This document shows positions 14,989 to 23,096 of a stretch of DNA of 42,400 bases, in pieces. The position numbers were made by a program, and so were the translations under genes. Position 1 is the stretch's first letter. Each line of letters starts with the position of its first letter. Source of the DNA: an uncultured bacterium (GTDB lineage: Bacteria; Verrucomicrobiota; Kiritimatiellia; RFP12; UBA1067); the NCBI GenBank assembly GCA_902802945.1, contig CADCOC010000050.1:1-42400 (forward strand). The letters run 5' to 3'. The notes beneath the pieces were generated by a model. That model saw only the letters and a program-made list of their open reading frames with translations, searched no databases and was not told the origin of the DNA.

Positions 14989-15314
14989 TCCTATTTCTCG
15001 CGATGGGTGCGGCGGTGGCGGCAAGTCTATTGCTTGACATTCCCGGAGGCGAGAAGCCCATGATGCTGCTGACCACGCTCCGCGCGGCCCGCTCCCGCAG
15101 AAGCCTCCAGCAGGTGGTGGAGGGGTATCTCACGCGCTGGCGCGTGGAGGAGACGATACGGTTCGTGAAGCAGGCGTACGAGATCGAGGACGTGCGGCTG
15201 CTCAGGTACGACCGCCTCAAGGCCCTCGCGGTGGCGTACTTCGCCATGGCGTGGCTCGGCCTGCGCGAGAAGCTCGCCGTGCTCGCGGACCACGTATGGC
15301 ATTGCGCCTGTTAA
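14961..15314 (+). pseudogene. Signal peptide fused to IS4-family transposase C-terminal fragment
   Basis: The 117-codon frame starts with a secretion signal copied from the LysM gene leader (MKKLTKAILVLFLAMGAAVAAS). It switches at about codon 28 to the end of a DDE transposase: PMMLLTTL, then YLTRWRVEETIRFVK, which fits the IS4-family YREK signature (Y-2-R-3-E-6-K), and LLRYDRLKALAVAYFAMAWLGL. The first two catalytic aspartates and the N-terminal two thirds are absent, and I see no flanking inverted repeats. It is a decayed insertion-sequence fragment captured behind a gene's leader. The resulting chimera has a start and ribosome binding site and could be expressed, but it cannot be a working transposase. 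Confidence 0.8.
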
Positions 15315-15330
15315 GGGAATAGTGTATACT
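15302..15330 (+). promoter_or_regulatory. Sigma70-type promoter of the FAD oxidoreductase
   Basis: TTGCGC (15302-15307), 17-base spacer, TATACT (15325-15330). The -35 lies within the last codons of the transposase fragment. The ribosome binding site AAAGGAGG is at 15345-15352. Confidence 0.75.
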
Positions 15331-15359
15331 ATCGGCAAAACAACAAAGGAGGAAAGACG

Positions 15360-17495
15360 ATGAAAATTGGCAGAATCATCAAAATGGGCGTGGTAGGCGT
15401 CGCCGCATCGCTGTGCGTCTCGGCTGGTGCCGCGCGCGTGGACGTGTATCCGCAGAGCTTTGAGGCGGGCGGATGGGGACTTGACGCTCAGTTCATGGAC
15501 GTAATGGGCTCGCCCTACCTCATCGCCCACGGACTCGGCGTGCGCGTCCTTGACGCGAAGGCGCGCATGACGTTCCCGAAGGCGGGCGAGTACCGCGTGT
15601 GGGTGAGGACGCGCAACTGGGCGGATGGTAACCCCGGGCGCTTCCGCGTCCTCATTGACGGCAAGCCTCTCGCAAAGGAATTCGGTGCGGGTCCTCGCAC
15701 ATGGTCGTGGGAGGATGGCGGCGTGGCTCTGATTGGCGGAACGGAAGCGACCGTCACGCTCGAAGACCTGACGGGGTTCGACGGACGCTGCGCGGGAATC
15801 GTTTTTGATTCTGATGTAAGTAGCGGCAAAGCCCCCGAAGGCGCGCTGAAGATTGACGAGGCAAACGTTTCAGAGACCGTCAGGGCCGATTTCGTGGTGG
15901 TCGGCGGCGGTATGCCGGGAACGTGCGCGGCGGTGGCGGCGGCGCGGCGCGGGATCAAGGTCGCGCTCGTGCAGGACCGTCCCGTGCTGGGCGGCAACGC
16001 CTCCGGCGAAATCCGCGTGTATTGCGCGGGCGAGGCGAAGCATGACCTCATCCGCGAGCTACGTGGCTACTTCATGAACCGCGACGTGAACATGCCATTC
16101 TGCGACGCGCGTCGGATGCGCATCGTACAGGATGAGAAGAACATCGAAGTGCGTCTCCTGACGCGTGCGTTCGGAGTGGAGAAGAAGTCCGACGGCACGA
16201 TCGCCGCCGTGAAGGCGCTTGACCTCAAGTCCAACCGCGTGATCCGCTTCGAGGCTCCGCTCTTCTGCGACGCTACGGGCGACGGCTGGGTCGGGTACTG
16301 GGCTGGCGCCGATTGGCGCATGGGGCGCGAGGCGAAGGCCGAGTACGACGAATCGCGCGCACCGGATACGCCGGACGGTGATACGCTTGGCGCGTCCGTG
16401 ATGTGGACGAGCGCGGACGCGAACGCGGCCGTGCCGTTTTCCGCGCCTTGGGCGGAAAAACACGCGCAGGGGATAGTGGCGGTGAACGGCGAGTGGAACT
16501 GGGAGTACGGCATCCACCGCGACATGATCGCAGAGGCGGAGGAGATACGCGACAGGATGCTGCTTGCGATCTACGGTTCGTTCTCGCGCGCGAAGAAGCG
16601 CCCCGAATACGCGAACAAGGTGCTGAACTTCTGTCCGTATCTGCTCGGCAAGCGCGAATCGCGCCGTATCATGGGCGACTGGGTGTACTCCCAGAAGGAC
16701 GTCACCTCCACCACGCCGTTCGAGGACGCCATCGCGACCGGTTCGTGGGCGATCGACCTCCATTACGACAACTGCAAGAAGGGCGTCGATTTCCTCACCA
16801 CGTGCAAGGGGAACACGTACGGACGGTACTGGATTCCGTACCGCTGCATCTACTCGCGCAACGTGGGCAACCTCTTCGTGGTCGGGCGCTGCTTCAGCTG
16901 CACGCACGTGGGGCTCGGCGGTCCGCGCGTGATCAACACGCTCTCGCAGCTCGGCGTCGCGGCGGGCGAGGCAGCGGCGATGTGCAAGGAACTTGGCGAG
17001 ACGCCGCGCGGAATCTACAAGGGCGGGTATGTCAGGAAACTGCAGGAACGACTTGGCGGCGGATTCCCCGGCGTTCCGGAGGCGAAGACCGTCGGTTGGC
17101 TCATTGTAGACGACGAGTCCGAGGACGTCGAGTTCGGAAAGGGCTGGCGCAAGATGCACAACGCCAACGGCGACCAGGTCGGCGATTGGTACCACAAAGC
17201 CGCAGACAAGTCAGCAGAGACGGTTGTGTACCCGCTTCCCGTCAAGGAATCCGGCCGTTATGCGCTCATGGGCAAGGTACCCTATCTCTGGTTTGCGAAG
17301 CCAGGCGCGAAGACTATGCTAGAAATCAGTTCCAGCGGACGCACGAAGGCGTTTACGGCCGACCCGGCGCAGCGTACAGGACAGTGGGTGAAGCTCGGCG
17401 AGTTCGACTTGGAACCTGGCGCAACGCTAAGCATAATACCCGCGAAATCGTCGGGACTCATCGTCGCCGACGGATTCGCCATTGTAAGGAAATAG
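15360..17495 (+). CDS. Secreted FAD-dependent oxidoreductase with golvesin-like C-terminal domain
   Basis: A 711-residue protein with strong ribosome binding site and promoter. A signal peptide (MGVVGVAASLCVSAGAA) is followed by a beta-sandwich at about 25-155 (YRVWVRTRNWADGNPGRFRVLIDG). The FAD domain starts near 175 with VVVGGGMPGTCAAVAAARRG, the Rossmann GxGxxG-type loop, then the ribose-binding region LGGNASGEIRVYC. It ends with FCDATGDG and GRCFSCTHVGLGGPRVINTL, the pattern of the FAD_oxidored family (PF12831-like) seen in PVC and Bacteroidetes genomes. Residues about 580-711 resemble the golvesin C-terminal/xanthan-lyase-type carbohydrate domain (ETVVYPLPVKESGRYALMGKVP, GLIVADGFAIVRK). 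The substrate is unknown, perhaps a sugar or polysaccharide end. Confidence 0.85.
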   Translation: MKIGRIIKMGVVGVAASLCVSAGAARVDVYPQSFEAGGWGLDAQFMDVMGSPYLIAHGLGVRVLDAKARMTFPKAGEYRVWVRTRNWADGNPGRFRVLIDGKPLAKEFGAGPRTWSWEDGGVALIGGTEATVTLEDLTGFDGRCAGIVFDSDVSSGKAPEGALKIDEANVSETVRADFVVVGGGMPGTCAAVAAARRGIKVALVQDRPVLGGNASGEIRVYCAGEAKHDLIRELRGYFMNRDVNMPFCDARRMRIVQDEKNIEVRLLTRAFGVEKKSDGTIAAVKALDLKSNRVIRFEAPLFCDATGDGWVGYWAGADWRMGREAKAEYDESRAPDTPDGDTLGASVMWTSADANAAVPFSAPWAEKHAQGIVAVNGEWNWEYGIHRDMIAEAEEIRDRMLLAIYGSFSRAKKRPEYANKVLNFCPYLLGKRESRRIMGDWVYSQKDVTSTTPFEDAIATGSWAIDLHYDNCKKGVDFLTTCKGNTYGRYWIPYRCIYSRNVGNLFVVGRCFSCTHVGLGGPRVINTLSQLGVAAGEAAAMCKELGETPRGIYKGGYVRKLQERLGGGFPGVPEAKTVGWLIVDDESEDVEFGKGWRKMHNANGDQVGDWYHKAADKSAETVVYPLPVKESGRYALMGKVPYLWFAKPGAKTMLEISSSGRTKAFTADPAQRTGQWVKLGEFDLEPGATLSIIPAKSSGLIVADGFAIVRK

Positions 17496-17497
17496 TT

Positions 17498-17604
17498 AGG
17501 ATAGATTCTATCTTTTGGGATAGGATGAGGCGTCTGCCGCTTGATGGACGGGACATCATCACGATTCCTGGCGTTCGTCGGTGTGGGAAGTCGACGCCCT
17601 CAGG
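17498..17604 (+). pseudogene. Remnant of a P-loop (AAA) ATPase N terminus
   Basis: Directly after the oxidoreductase stop one frame reads FWDRMRRLPLDGRDIITIPG, then VRRCGKST. This is the Walker A region typical of the AAA/DUF4143 family (ITG-x-RR-x-GKST). The match ends there; about 80 bases of unassignable sequence lead to the end of the ATPase subunit gene on the other strand. Confidence 0.55.
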
Positions 17605-17686
17605 GTGTACAAGAGCTATTGTCGGCATCGCGCGCACGTCAACTGCGCCCCGCTTAAGTAAACTAAAACGCACCCATCCCTGGCAC

Positions 17687-19087
17687 TTAGGACTTCTTGG
17701 GCCAGAAGACATCGGTGAACTTGGAGGGAATGCCCACCTCGTTCTTCTCGAAGCATTCGGCGAGGATTTTCCAGCCGAGGTCGAGGGCGTCGATGAGGTC
17801 GATGTTCACGGAAAGGTCCATCATCTCCTTCTCGAACATCGCGCCGTACTTGAGGAGCTTCTGGTCCCACGCGGACATGCGGAAGCCCATCGACTGCTTC
17901 TCCACCGTCTCCTTGTAGGAAGCGTAGAGCTTGATCATGGCGTCCATGATCGTGCGGTGGTCGTAGCGCGTGGTGTTGTGCTCGCGGAACCAGTCGCGGT
18001 CGGAGATCGAAGCGTGTTCCTTTTCGGCCACCGACAGAACCTTGTCCTGCTGGAGCGAGCGCGAGGTGCCCTTGTTGACCTGCTGCTTCAGACGCGAGAG
18101 CGAGCCGAACGGCTCGATGCGTCCGTTGCGGAGGTAGAACTGGCCCTCGGTGATGTAGCCGGTGTTGTCTGGGACGGGATGGGTCACGTCGTCGCCCGGC
18201 ATCGTCGTGACGGCGAGGATCGTGATGGAGCCGGCGCCGTCGAAGTCCACGGCCTTCTCATAGCGGGCGGCGAGCTGGGAGTATAGGTCGCCTGGGTAGC
18301 CGCGGTTGGAGGGAATCTGCTCCATCGTGATGGCGATTTCCTTCATCGCGTCGGCGAAGGAGGTCATGTCGGTGAGCAGCACGAGTACGTCCTTCCCCTT
18401 GAGGGCGAACTGTTCGGCGACGGCGAGCGAGACGTCTGGCACGAGCATGCACTCCACCGTGGGGTCAGCGGCGGTGTGTACGAACATCACGGTGCGCGAA
18501 AGCGCACCGGAGGTGTCGAGCGTGGCGCGGAACTTGAGGTAGTCGTCGTACTTGAGGCCCATGCCGCCGAGCACGATCACGTCGGAGGAGGCCTGCATCG
18601 CGATGCGGGCGAGCAGTTCATTGTACGGCTCGCCGGCGCGCGCGAAGATCGGGAGCTTCTGCGAGACGACGAGCGAGTTGAAGAGGTCGATCATCGGGAT
18701 GTTCGTGCGGACCATGCGGTTCGGCATGATGCGCTTCGAGGGGTTCACGGACGGCTGGCCAATCGGCACCTTGTTGTCCGAGAGCGCCGGACCGCCGTCG
18801 CGCGGCTTGCCCGTGCCCGTGAAGGCGCGTCCGAGAAGGGCGTCGCCGAAGGGAATCTTCATCGTCTCGCCGAGGAAGCGCACGCGGGCGGAGGTGTCCA
18901 CGCCGCGCGCGCCGGCGAATATCTGCAGCGTCACGTTGGGACCGTCGAGCTTGATCACCTGGGCGAGCGACGTGCCCGCGCGGGATTCGATCTCCGCGAT
19001 TTCGTAGTACTTCACGCCTTCCGCGCGGAGCGTGGCGACTGATCCCGACAGTGCGTCGATCTTATGGTAGATTTTGTTGTTGAACAT
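17687..19087 (-). CDS. atpB: V-type ATP synthase subunit B
   Basis: The frame is open from 19156, but the start is set at the ATG at 19087 ([15 protein letters not shown]), where family homology begins, with GGGAGAAG upstream and the promoter lying between 19115 and 19143. The 466-residue length is usual for archaeal/bacterial V-type B subunits (about 460). Visible family features are [38 protein letters not shown] in the nucleotide-binding region, [50 protein letters not shown], and [13 protein letters not shown] near the end. B is the regulatory, non-catalytic nucleotide-binding subunit of the V1 hexamer and works only with subunit A. No A, D, E, I or K genes lie next to it in this window, which is unusual. 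Confidence 0.93.
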   Translation of the reverse strand: MFNNKIYHKIDALSGSVATLRAEGVKYYEIAEIESRAGTSLAQVIKLDGPNVTLQIFAGARGVDTSARVRFLGETMKIPFGDALLGRAFTGTGKPRDGGPALSDNKVPIGQPSVNPSKRIMPNRMVRTNIPMIDLFNSLVVSQKLPIFARAGEPYNELLARIAMQASSDVIVLGGMGLKYDDYLKFRATLDTSGALSRTVMFVHTAADPTVECMLVPDVSLAVAEQFALKGKDVLVLLTDMTSFADAMKEIAITMEQIPSNRGYPGDLYSQLAARYEKAVDFDGAGSITILAVTTMPGDDVTHPVPDNTGYITEGQFYLRNGRIEPFGSLSRLKQQVNKGTSRSLQQDKVLSVAEKEHASISDRDWFREHNTTRYDHRTIMDAMIKLYASYKETVEKQSMGFRMSAWDQKLLKYGAMFEKEMMDLSVNIDLIDALDLGWKILAECFEKNEVGIPSKFTDVFWPKKS

Positions 19088-19114
19088 CTCTTCTTCTCCC
19101 GAAAACTTCTGCTT

Positions 19115-19143
19115 ATTATAGCCTTTTTGTTCCCGTAACGCAA
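19115..19143 (-). promoter_or_regulatory. Strong promoter of the V-ATPase B gene
   Basis: On the minus strand TTGCGT (19143-19138), 17 bases, consensus TATAAT (19120-19115), then a leader of about 21 bases to the ATG at 19087. It starts inside the intergenic gap after the radical SAM gene. Confidence 0.75.
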
Positions 19144-19152
19144 TGGCGAAAC

Positions 19153-19776
19153 TCAATGGTTTCCAGATGGGGCTTCGTACCGCCTTACGCGGAGCCGCGC
19201 TCCTAGGCTTTCCGCTAGGGCTCTGCAGCGGGCCTGTTTCTCAATGCTGGTGACCGGCTCGTCGACGACAGTCATCACGACCTCCGGCACTACGGCGGAC
19301 GCCTCCCTCGTGAACGCGAGAAGGGCTGGGTACGCCGCCGCGCCGAACTTCGGGCGGCAGAGGTCGAGGTATTCGGCCGCGTCGTCCGTGTTGAGGCTGA
19401 TCGATAGGCAGTCGACCTTTCCCGCGAAGAGCGACGCCGTCGGCCTGCCGTTGACGAGGTCGGAAAGTCCGTTGGTATTGACGCGCACGCGCGGCGCGGC
19501 GTCGAGGCGCTTCAAGTGGTCGGCGGCGGCAAGCAGGACATCCAGCCTTTCGGTTGGCTCGCCGTATCCGCAGAACACTACTTCGCGGAACCTCGCGTAG
19601 TCCCATCCGTCAAGGCTCGCCGTGACCTCCTCCAGCGTCGGTTCGCGTTCCAGCCAGAGCGGACCCGAACCGAACACCTCCGGGCCGTTGTTGCGGAGAC
19701 AGAACCGGCAAGCGCACGGACACCTGTTCGTAAGGTTCACATAGACAGACTGCTTGACCTGGTAAGTGATAGTCAT
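19153..19776 (-). CDS. Radical SAM protein, TatD-associated type
   Basis: A 207-residue protein. [20 protein letters not shown] carries the radical SAM CxxxCxxC cluster (CACRFC with the earlier Cys) and the TNRC-P context of the small radical SAM family often linked to TatD nucleases. [31 protein letters not shown] (the GGEP-equivalent) and RVRVNTNGL follow, so the SAM-binding elements are complete. The reaction is unknown for the family. Its start overlaps the stop of the kinase gene by four bases (ATGA), so the pair is translationally coupled. No TatD gene is present here. Confidence 0.85.
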   Translation of the reverse strand: MTITYQVKQSVYVNLTNRCPCACRFCLRNNGPEVFGSGPLWLEREPTLEEVTASLDGWDYARFREVVFCGYGEPTERLDVLLAAADHLKRLDAAPRVRVNTNGLSDLVNGRPTASLFAGKVDCLSISLNTDDAAEYLDLCRPKFGAAAYPALLAFTREASAVVPEVVMTVVDEPVTSIEKQARCRALAESLGARLRVRRYEAPSGNH

Positions 19777-20627
19777 GGCACAAGTTCTCCCAGCACTTCC
19801 TCGATTGCAAGGCCGTCTTTCGGCGGCAATCCCATCTCCACCGTCCGTCGTACGGCGCTTGCCGTAAACGCGCTCGCCTTTCGGACGGATTTTTCGAAAT
19901 CCATGCCGTTGACGGCGTCCGCCAGTATCACGGAGGCGAACACGTCGCCAGTTCCGCTGCGGTCGCCGCCGATTTTCGGCTCGGCGTGGAGCGATGAGGG
20001 GCGTCCACGCTCGTAGATGAAGTTGACTAGCGCGTCGCCGCGCGGGATGCCCGAAACAACCACCTTGCTTCCGTTGCGTTCCGCGAGGCGGGCACAGAGC
20101 GCGTCGAGCTCGGCGTCCGTGAAGTCAGTGCGGTACGGCACATCCGCGAGAAAACACGCTTCCGTGAGATTGGGCGTCAGGATGTCGGCCTCGTCGAGGA
20201 ACGAGCGCATCGACTCGGCGCGGTCCTGGTCGTAGGTGGGGTAGAGGCGTCCGTAGTCGCCCATCACCGGATCGACGCATACGATCGTTTTGGGCGTCTT
20301 GAACGCGGTGATGAAGCGGTGTACGAACGCCACCTGCTCGCGAGAGCCGAGAAACCCTGTCTGGATGGCGTCGAAGCGTAGGCCCAGCTTGCGCCATTCT
20401 TCCACGTAGTCGTCGAGGTGCGGCGTGTTGTCCGTCCACGCGAACGAGTCGAAGCCCGTGTGGTTCGTGAAGAAGGCCGTCGGCACGGGGCAACACTGCA
20501 CCTTCATCGCTGAGAGAATGGGGATGGTGACCGCGAGCGAGCATCGCCCGAAGCTCGTGAAGTCGTTTATGACCGCGGCTTTCCTCTGCCGGTTGTGGTC
20601 GGCATATATGTCTGCTGTTCCCTGCAT
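19773..20627 (-). CDS. pdxY: Pyridoxal/pyridoxamine kinase
   Basis: A ribokinase-fold kinase of 284 residues that phosphorylates pyridoxal or pyridoxamine to the coenzyme form, a salvage step in vitamin B6 metabolism. Seen in order: VINDFTSFGRCSLAVTIPILSAMKV (vitamer-binding start), TGFLGS, VDPVMGDYGRLYPTYD (the DPVMGD motif of PdxK/PdxY), LTPNLTEACFL, and IGGDRSGTGDVFAS, where GTGD holds the catalytic Asp. The ATG at 20627 has no Shine-Dalgarno sequence; it sits nine bases after a TAGAAT -10, so the message may be leaderless. It is the first gene of a two-gene unit with the radical SAM protein. PdxY and PdxK cannot be told apart with certainty from this alone. Confidence 0.88.
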   Translation of the reverse strand: MQGTADIYADHNRQRKAAVINDFTSFGRCSLAVTIPILSAMKVQCCPVPTAFFTNHTGFDSFAWTDNTPHLDDYVEEWRKLGLRFDAIQTGFLGSREQVAFVHRFITAFKTPKTIVCVDPVMGDYGRLYPTYDQDRAESMRSFLDEADILTPNLTEACFLADVPYRTDFTDAELDALCARLAERNGSKVVVSGIPRGDALVNFIYERGRPSSLHAEPKIGGDRSGTGDVFASVILADAVNGMDFEKSVRKASAFTASAVRRTVEMGLPPKDGLAIEEVLGELVP

Positions 20628-20636
20628 GGGGTGGAT

Positions 20637-20645
20637 ATTCTAGCA
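20637..20645 (-). promoter_or_regulatory. Extended -10 promoter of pdxY
   Basis: On the minus strand TGC-TAGAAT, with the -10 at 20642-20637, nine bases before the ATG at 20627. There is no convincing -35. Predicted leader is only about 3 nt. Confidence 0.5.
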
Positions 20646-20656
20646 TATCTTGCGGG

Positions 20657-21880
20657 TCAAAAGCCAATGTTTTCAATCGCATTCGGCCGCCCATTCGGCG
20701 CGAGCGGGCAGTTTGAGCAGTCGGGATGGGCCGCGAGGCAGCATTCGCGGTAGATCTGGATGAGTCCCTGCACGAGAAGGCCGTTTCCCGCGTAGAGCGC
20801 GGGATTGTGGTCGCGTCCGAACAGACGGAACGCCATGAGGCGCACCGTCGAGTTGAGATCCTCTGGAAAAATCCACTCCGGCACGCGGGCGAGGCGCTCC
20901 TCGGCGCGCGCGAAGGGGATTAGCACGTTCGTGAGCATCGCGGCGGCGCGTCGTGCGCCAAGGGGACGCGCCGCGCGCAGGATGTCGAGCGCGGCCTGTT
21001 GTCCGGGGCGTGCGGCGAGATCGCAAGCGTTGAGTCGACGTAGGAGCGCGGGAAGCTCGCCGGCGAAGAGGCGTGCAGCTTCGTCGATGCGCCGCGCGGG
21101 TGAGTTGGAGGGACGTACGTTCGCCGTGCGCCAGGGAACGCGCGGGGCCACGCCGAGGTCGGCCGCGCAGGAGAGAGCGGTGGAGGCGGCACCGGGGGTA
21201 GGCGGCAGATCGCGCCACGGCAGGGTCTGCGCGAGGGCGCGGAAGGGGGCGGAGTTGTGTTTGTAGCCGAAGGCGGCCATCATCTCCTCGTAGAACGTCT
21301 GGGCCCGGTCGCCGTCACGCACAAACAACGCGCAGAGCCGACGAGCCTTCCCCTCAAGGCGGCGTTCCCCGGCGGCGCGGAGAAGGGCGAGCGCAGCGTC
21401 TGGCGCGTGCGCGAACGCGGCCTCGCAGGGACGAGGCGTATCTGGCAGGCGTGCGTATGGATAGGCGGCGAGGTCGATTTCGTCTGGGGAGAAGTCGGGC
21501 TTCGTGCGGAGTGCGTCTCCGATGCAGATGCGCACGCAGCGCGGCGGCAGGCCACCTGCATCGGCCACTGGCGGCGGACCGGGGTGCCATGTGACATGCG
21601 CAATGACGTTGGCGTACGCCGGGTCGCCCGCGTGCCCGTGTGCAGTCCAGTCCGCCGCGCGTACGTGTATCTCCACGTCGCCGCGGATGCGGCGGCGGTC
21701 CGGGCCGATCTCCAGGACGGCGTCCCGGAAGTCCGGCCCGGCCTCGAGGTTCCAGCGTCCTGGGTCGACCACGCGCACCGGCGCGCCTTCGGCCACGCGC
21801 AGGTCTGCGGGACGCAGCGCGCCGTCGTACCAGATGGCCTGGACGTGACGTTCGGATATGATTTCGTCGATTCTGTGCAT
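20657..21880 (-). CDS. DUF2851 family protein
   Basis: A 407-residue protein that matches DUF2851 along its length: HVQAIWYDG near the start, GRWNLEAGPDFRDAVLEIG, RGDVEIHVRAADW, HVTWHPG, then a helical middle (FYEEMMAAFGYKHNSAPFRALAQTLPW) and ARRIDEAARLF. The C terminus holds a four-cysteine cluster (CCLAAHPDCSNCPLA) that could bind zinc or an iron-sulfur cluster. The family has no proven function; the conserved acidic residues and GPDF region hint at a nuclease-like core, but I would not go further. GGAGGA is placed 6-7 bases before the ATG. It ends 30 bases before pdxY and lies upstream of it on the same strand. Confidence 0.88.
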   Translation of the reverse strand: MHRIDEIISERHVQAIWYDGALRPADLRVAEGAPVRVVDPGRWNLEAGPDFRDAVLEIGPDRRRIRGDVEIHVRAADWTAHGHAGDPAYANVIAHVTWHPGPPPVADAGGLPPRCVRICIGDALRTKPDFSPDEIDLAAYPYARLPDTPRPCEAAFAHAPDAALALLRAAGERRLEGKARRLCALFVRDGDRAQTFYEEMMAAFGYKHNSAPFRALAQTLPWRDLPPTPGAASTALSCAADLGVAPRVPWRTANVRPSNSPARRIDEAARLFAGELPALLRRLNACDLAARPGQQAALDILRAARPLGARRAAAMLTNVLIPFARAEERLARVPEWIFPEDLNSTVRLMAFRLFGRDHNPALYAGNGLLVQGLIQIYRECCLAAHPDCSNCPLAPNGRPNAIENIGF

Positions 21881-21910
21881 GAGTCCTCCGTTCTTTTATG
21901 GACGGCGACT

Positions 21911-21919
21911 ATGATAGCA
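21911..21919 (-). promoter_or_regulatory. Extended -10 promoter of the DUF2851 gene
   Basis: Minus strand TGC-TATCAT with the -10 at 21916-21911, 30 bases before the start codon. The -35 is weak. Upstream, between here and the tRNA, lie AT-rich near-direct repeats with ATACAA units. Confidence 0.45.
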
Positions 21920-22011
21920 CATAAAACACGGAGAAAACAGGGGGAAAACTGTCAAAAGAATGCAACAGATTTGTATGCAAATTGTATAAAAATTGTATGG
22001 GAATTGTCGCA

Positions 22012-22088
22012 TGGTGGGACAGGGGAGACTCGAACTCCCAACCCCCGGTTTAGGAAACCAGTGCTCTGTCCAGTTGAGCTACTGTCCC
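22012..22088 (-). tRNA. tRNA-Arg (anticodon CCU)
   Basis: Read on the minus strand from 22088, the seven-base acceptor arm GGGACAG pairs with CTGTCCC, followed by discriminator A and an encoded CCA. The anticodon arm is CTGGT-TTCCTAA-ACCGG, so the anticodon is CCT (CCU), decoding AGG. The T arm contains GTTCGAGTC. Length is 77 with CCA. Confidence 0.96.
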
Positions 22089-22100
22089 GCGGCGGTGAAT

Positions 22101-22109
22101 ATGATACCA
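22101..22109 (-). promoter_or_regulatory. Extended -10 promoter of tRNA-Arg
   Basis: Minus strand TTTGG-TATCAT, -10 at 22106-22101, twelve bases from the mature 5' end of the tRNA. It is divergent from the TGG-TAAAAT element at 22139-22147. Confidence 0.5.
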
Positions 22110-22138
22110 AATATTCGCTTCACAGGCTAGGGGGGTTT

Positions 22139-22147
22139 TGGTAAAAT
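22139..22147 (+). promoter_or_regulatory. Extended -10 promoter of the tadC-like operon
   Basis: TTTTGG-TAAAAT with the -10 at 22142-22147. The ATG at 22169 is 21 bases further, with ACGGAG as a possible ribosome binding site. Confidence 0.5.
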
Positions 22148-22168
22148 CTGCGCCACGGAGAAAACGGC

Positions 22169-23083
22169 ATGAAATTTGTCGAGACAGGCATGATCGTGTG
22201 CTGGGCGTTGTGCGCGGCCGGATTGGCTGCGTATGCGGCGTCCGTGGCGCGCCAGATCACGTACGTTACGCTTGCTGACGGACGCAAGGCCGAGCGGCGG
22301 CTGCCGCTCGTCGTGCGACTGCTGTTGCCGCTCGTGCCGAACCTCCGTCGCATTGCCTCTGGGCGGCAGTTCGAGTCCGCCCGTGAGAAGGCGGACGCGA
22401 TGATTGTGTCCGGCGGGCTGGAGGGTCTGCTGACGGGGACAGAGTTTGTTTCGCTCAAGATTCTGATGCCAGTCGTGTGCGGTTCCCTTTGGGCTGCGTT
22501 CGTGTTTCTGCTGTCGGGACTGCTGCCCAATTCGTTCATCTCCGACAACCTCGTGCTGTTTATCGGCATGGGGGCTCTCTGGTTCTACATGTACCCCCTG
22601 ATGTGGCTGCGCGGCACGGTGAAGCGCCGTCACTTCGCGATCATGCGCGCGCTGCCGTTCGTGCTGGACCTCCTCACGCTCAGCGTAGAGGCGGGCATGG
22701 ACTTCATGAGCGCCCTCCAGCGCAACTGCGAGCGCCGCAACCTCGACCCGCTGAACGAGGAGCTGATCCGCATGACGCGCGAGATACAGGTGGGCACTCC
22801 GCGCCGCACGGCGCTGAGGAACATGTCCGCGCGCGTGCGCCAGCCGGATCTAGGCGGCGTGGTGCACGCCCTCGTGCAGGCGGACGAGCTGGGCGTGCCG
22901 ATCGGATCAATTCTCCGCATACAGTCCGACCAGCTCCGCTCGCGCCGTTTCGATCGGGCTGAGAAGCTTGCGCACGAGGCGCCGGTGAAGATGCTGGGGC
23001 CGCTCATGCTGTGCATTTTCCCCGCCGTATTCGTGATACTGCTCGCGCCGCTTCTCATGCAGGCGACAAAGAACATCTTCTAA
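22169..23083 (+). CDS. TadC-like type II secretion F-domain protein
   Basis: A 304-residue inner-membrane protein of the T2SF/TadC class, part of the platform of Flp/Tad pili or type II secretion systems. Membrane segments are visible at about 8-27, 95-120 (LMPVVCGSLWAAFVFLLSGL), 128-148 and 275-300 (MLGPLMLCIFPAVFVILLAPLL). The cytoplasmic F domain lies between the last two: ALPFVLDLLTLSVEAGMDFMSALQR, then LVQADELGVPIGSILRIQSDQLR, the classic T2SF signature. No TadA ATPase or TadB lies next to it in the window; tadA and tadB may be elsewhere in the genome. It heads an operon with the FHA, PEGA and TlyA genes. Confidence 0.87.
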   Translation: MKFVETGMIVCWALCAAGLAAYAASVARQITYVTLADGRKAERRLPLVVRLLLPLVPNLRRIASGRQFESAREKADAMIVSGGLEGLLTGTEFVSLKILMPVVCGSLWAAFVFLLSGLLPNSFISDNLVLFIGMGALWFYMYPLMWLRGTVKRRHFAIMRALPFVLDLLTLSVEAGMDFMSALQRNCERRNLDPLNEELIRMTREIQVGTPRRTALRNMSARVRQPDLGGVVHALVQADELGVPIGSILRIQSDQLRSRRFDRAEKLAHEAPVKMLGPLMLCIFPAVFVILLAPLLMQATKNIF

Positions 23084-23096
23084 CAGGAATACCCCA

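Noticed and set aside
16059..17195. A 378-codon minus-strand frame opposite the FAD oxidoreductase
   Set aside because: It is a shadow of the plus-strand gene, without a start signal or recognisable motif.
16403..18286. A 627-codon plus-strand frame over the oxidoreductase and ATPase genes
   Set aside because: It crosses two well-identified genes in other frames and has low-complexity Arg/Gly-rich content. Only its short P-loop segment at 17498-17604, between the genes, is meaningful.
22012..22088. tRNA-Arg as an attachment site of an integrated element
   Set aside because: No integrase and no direct repeat of the tRNA 3' end are visible in the window.
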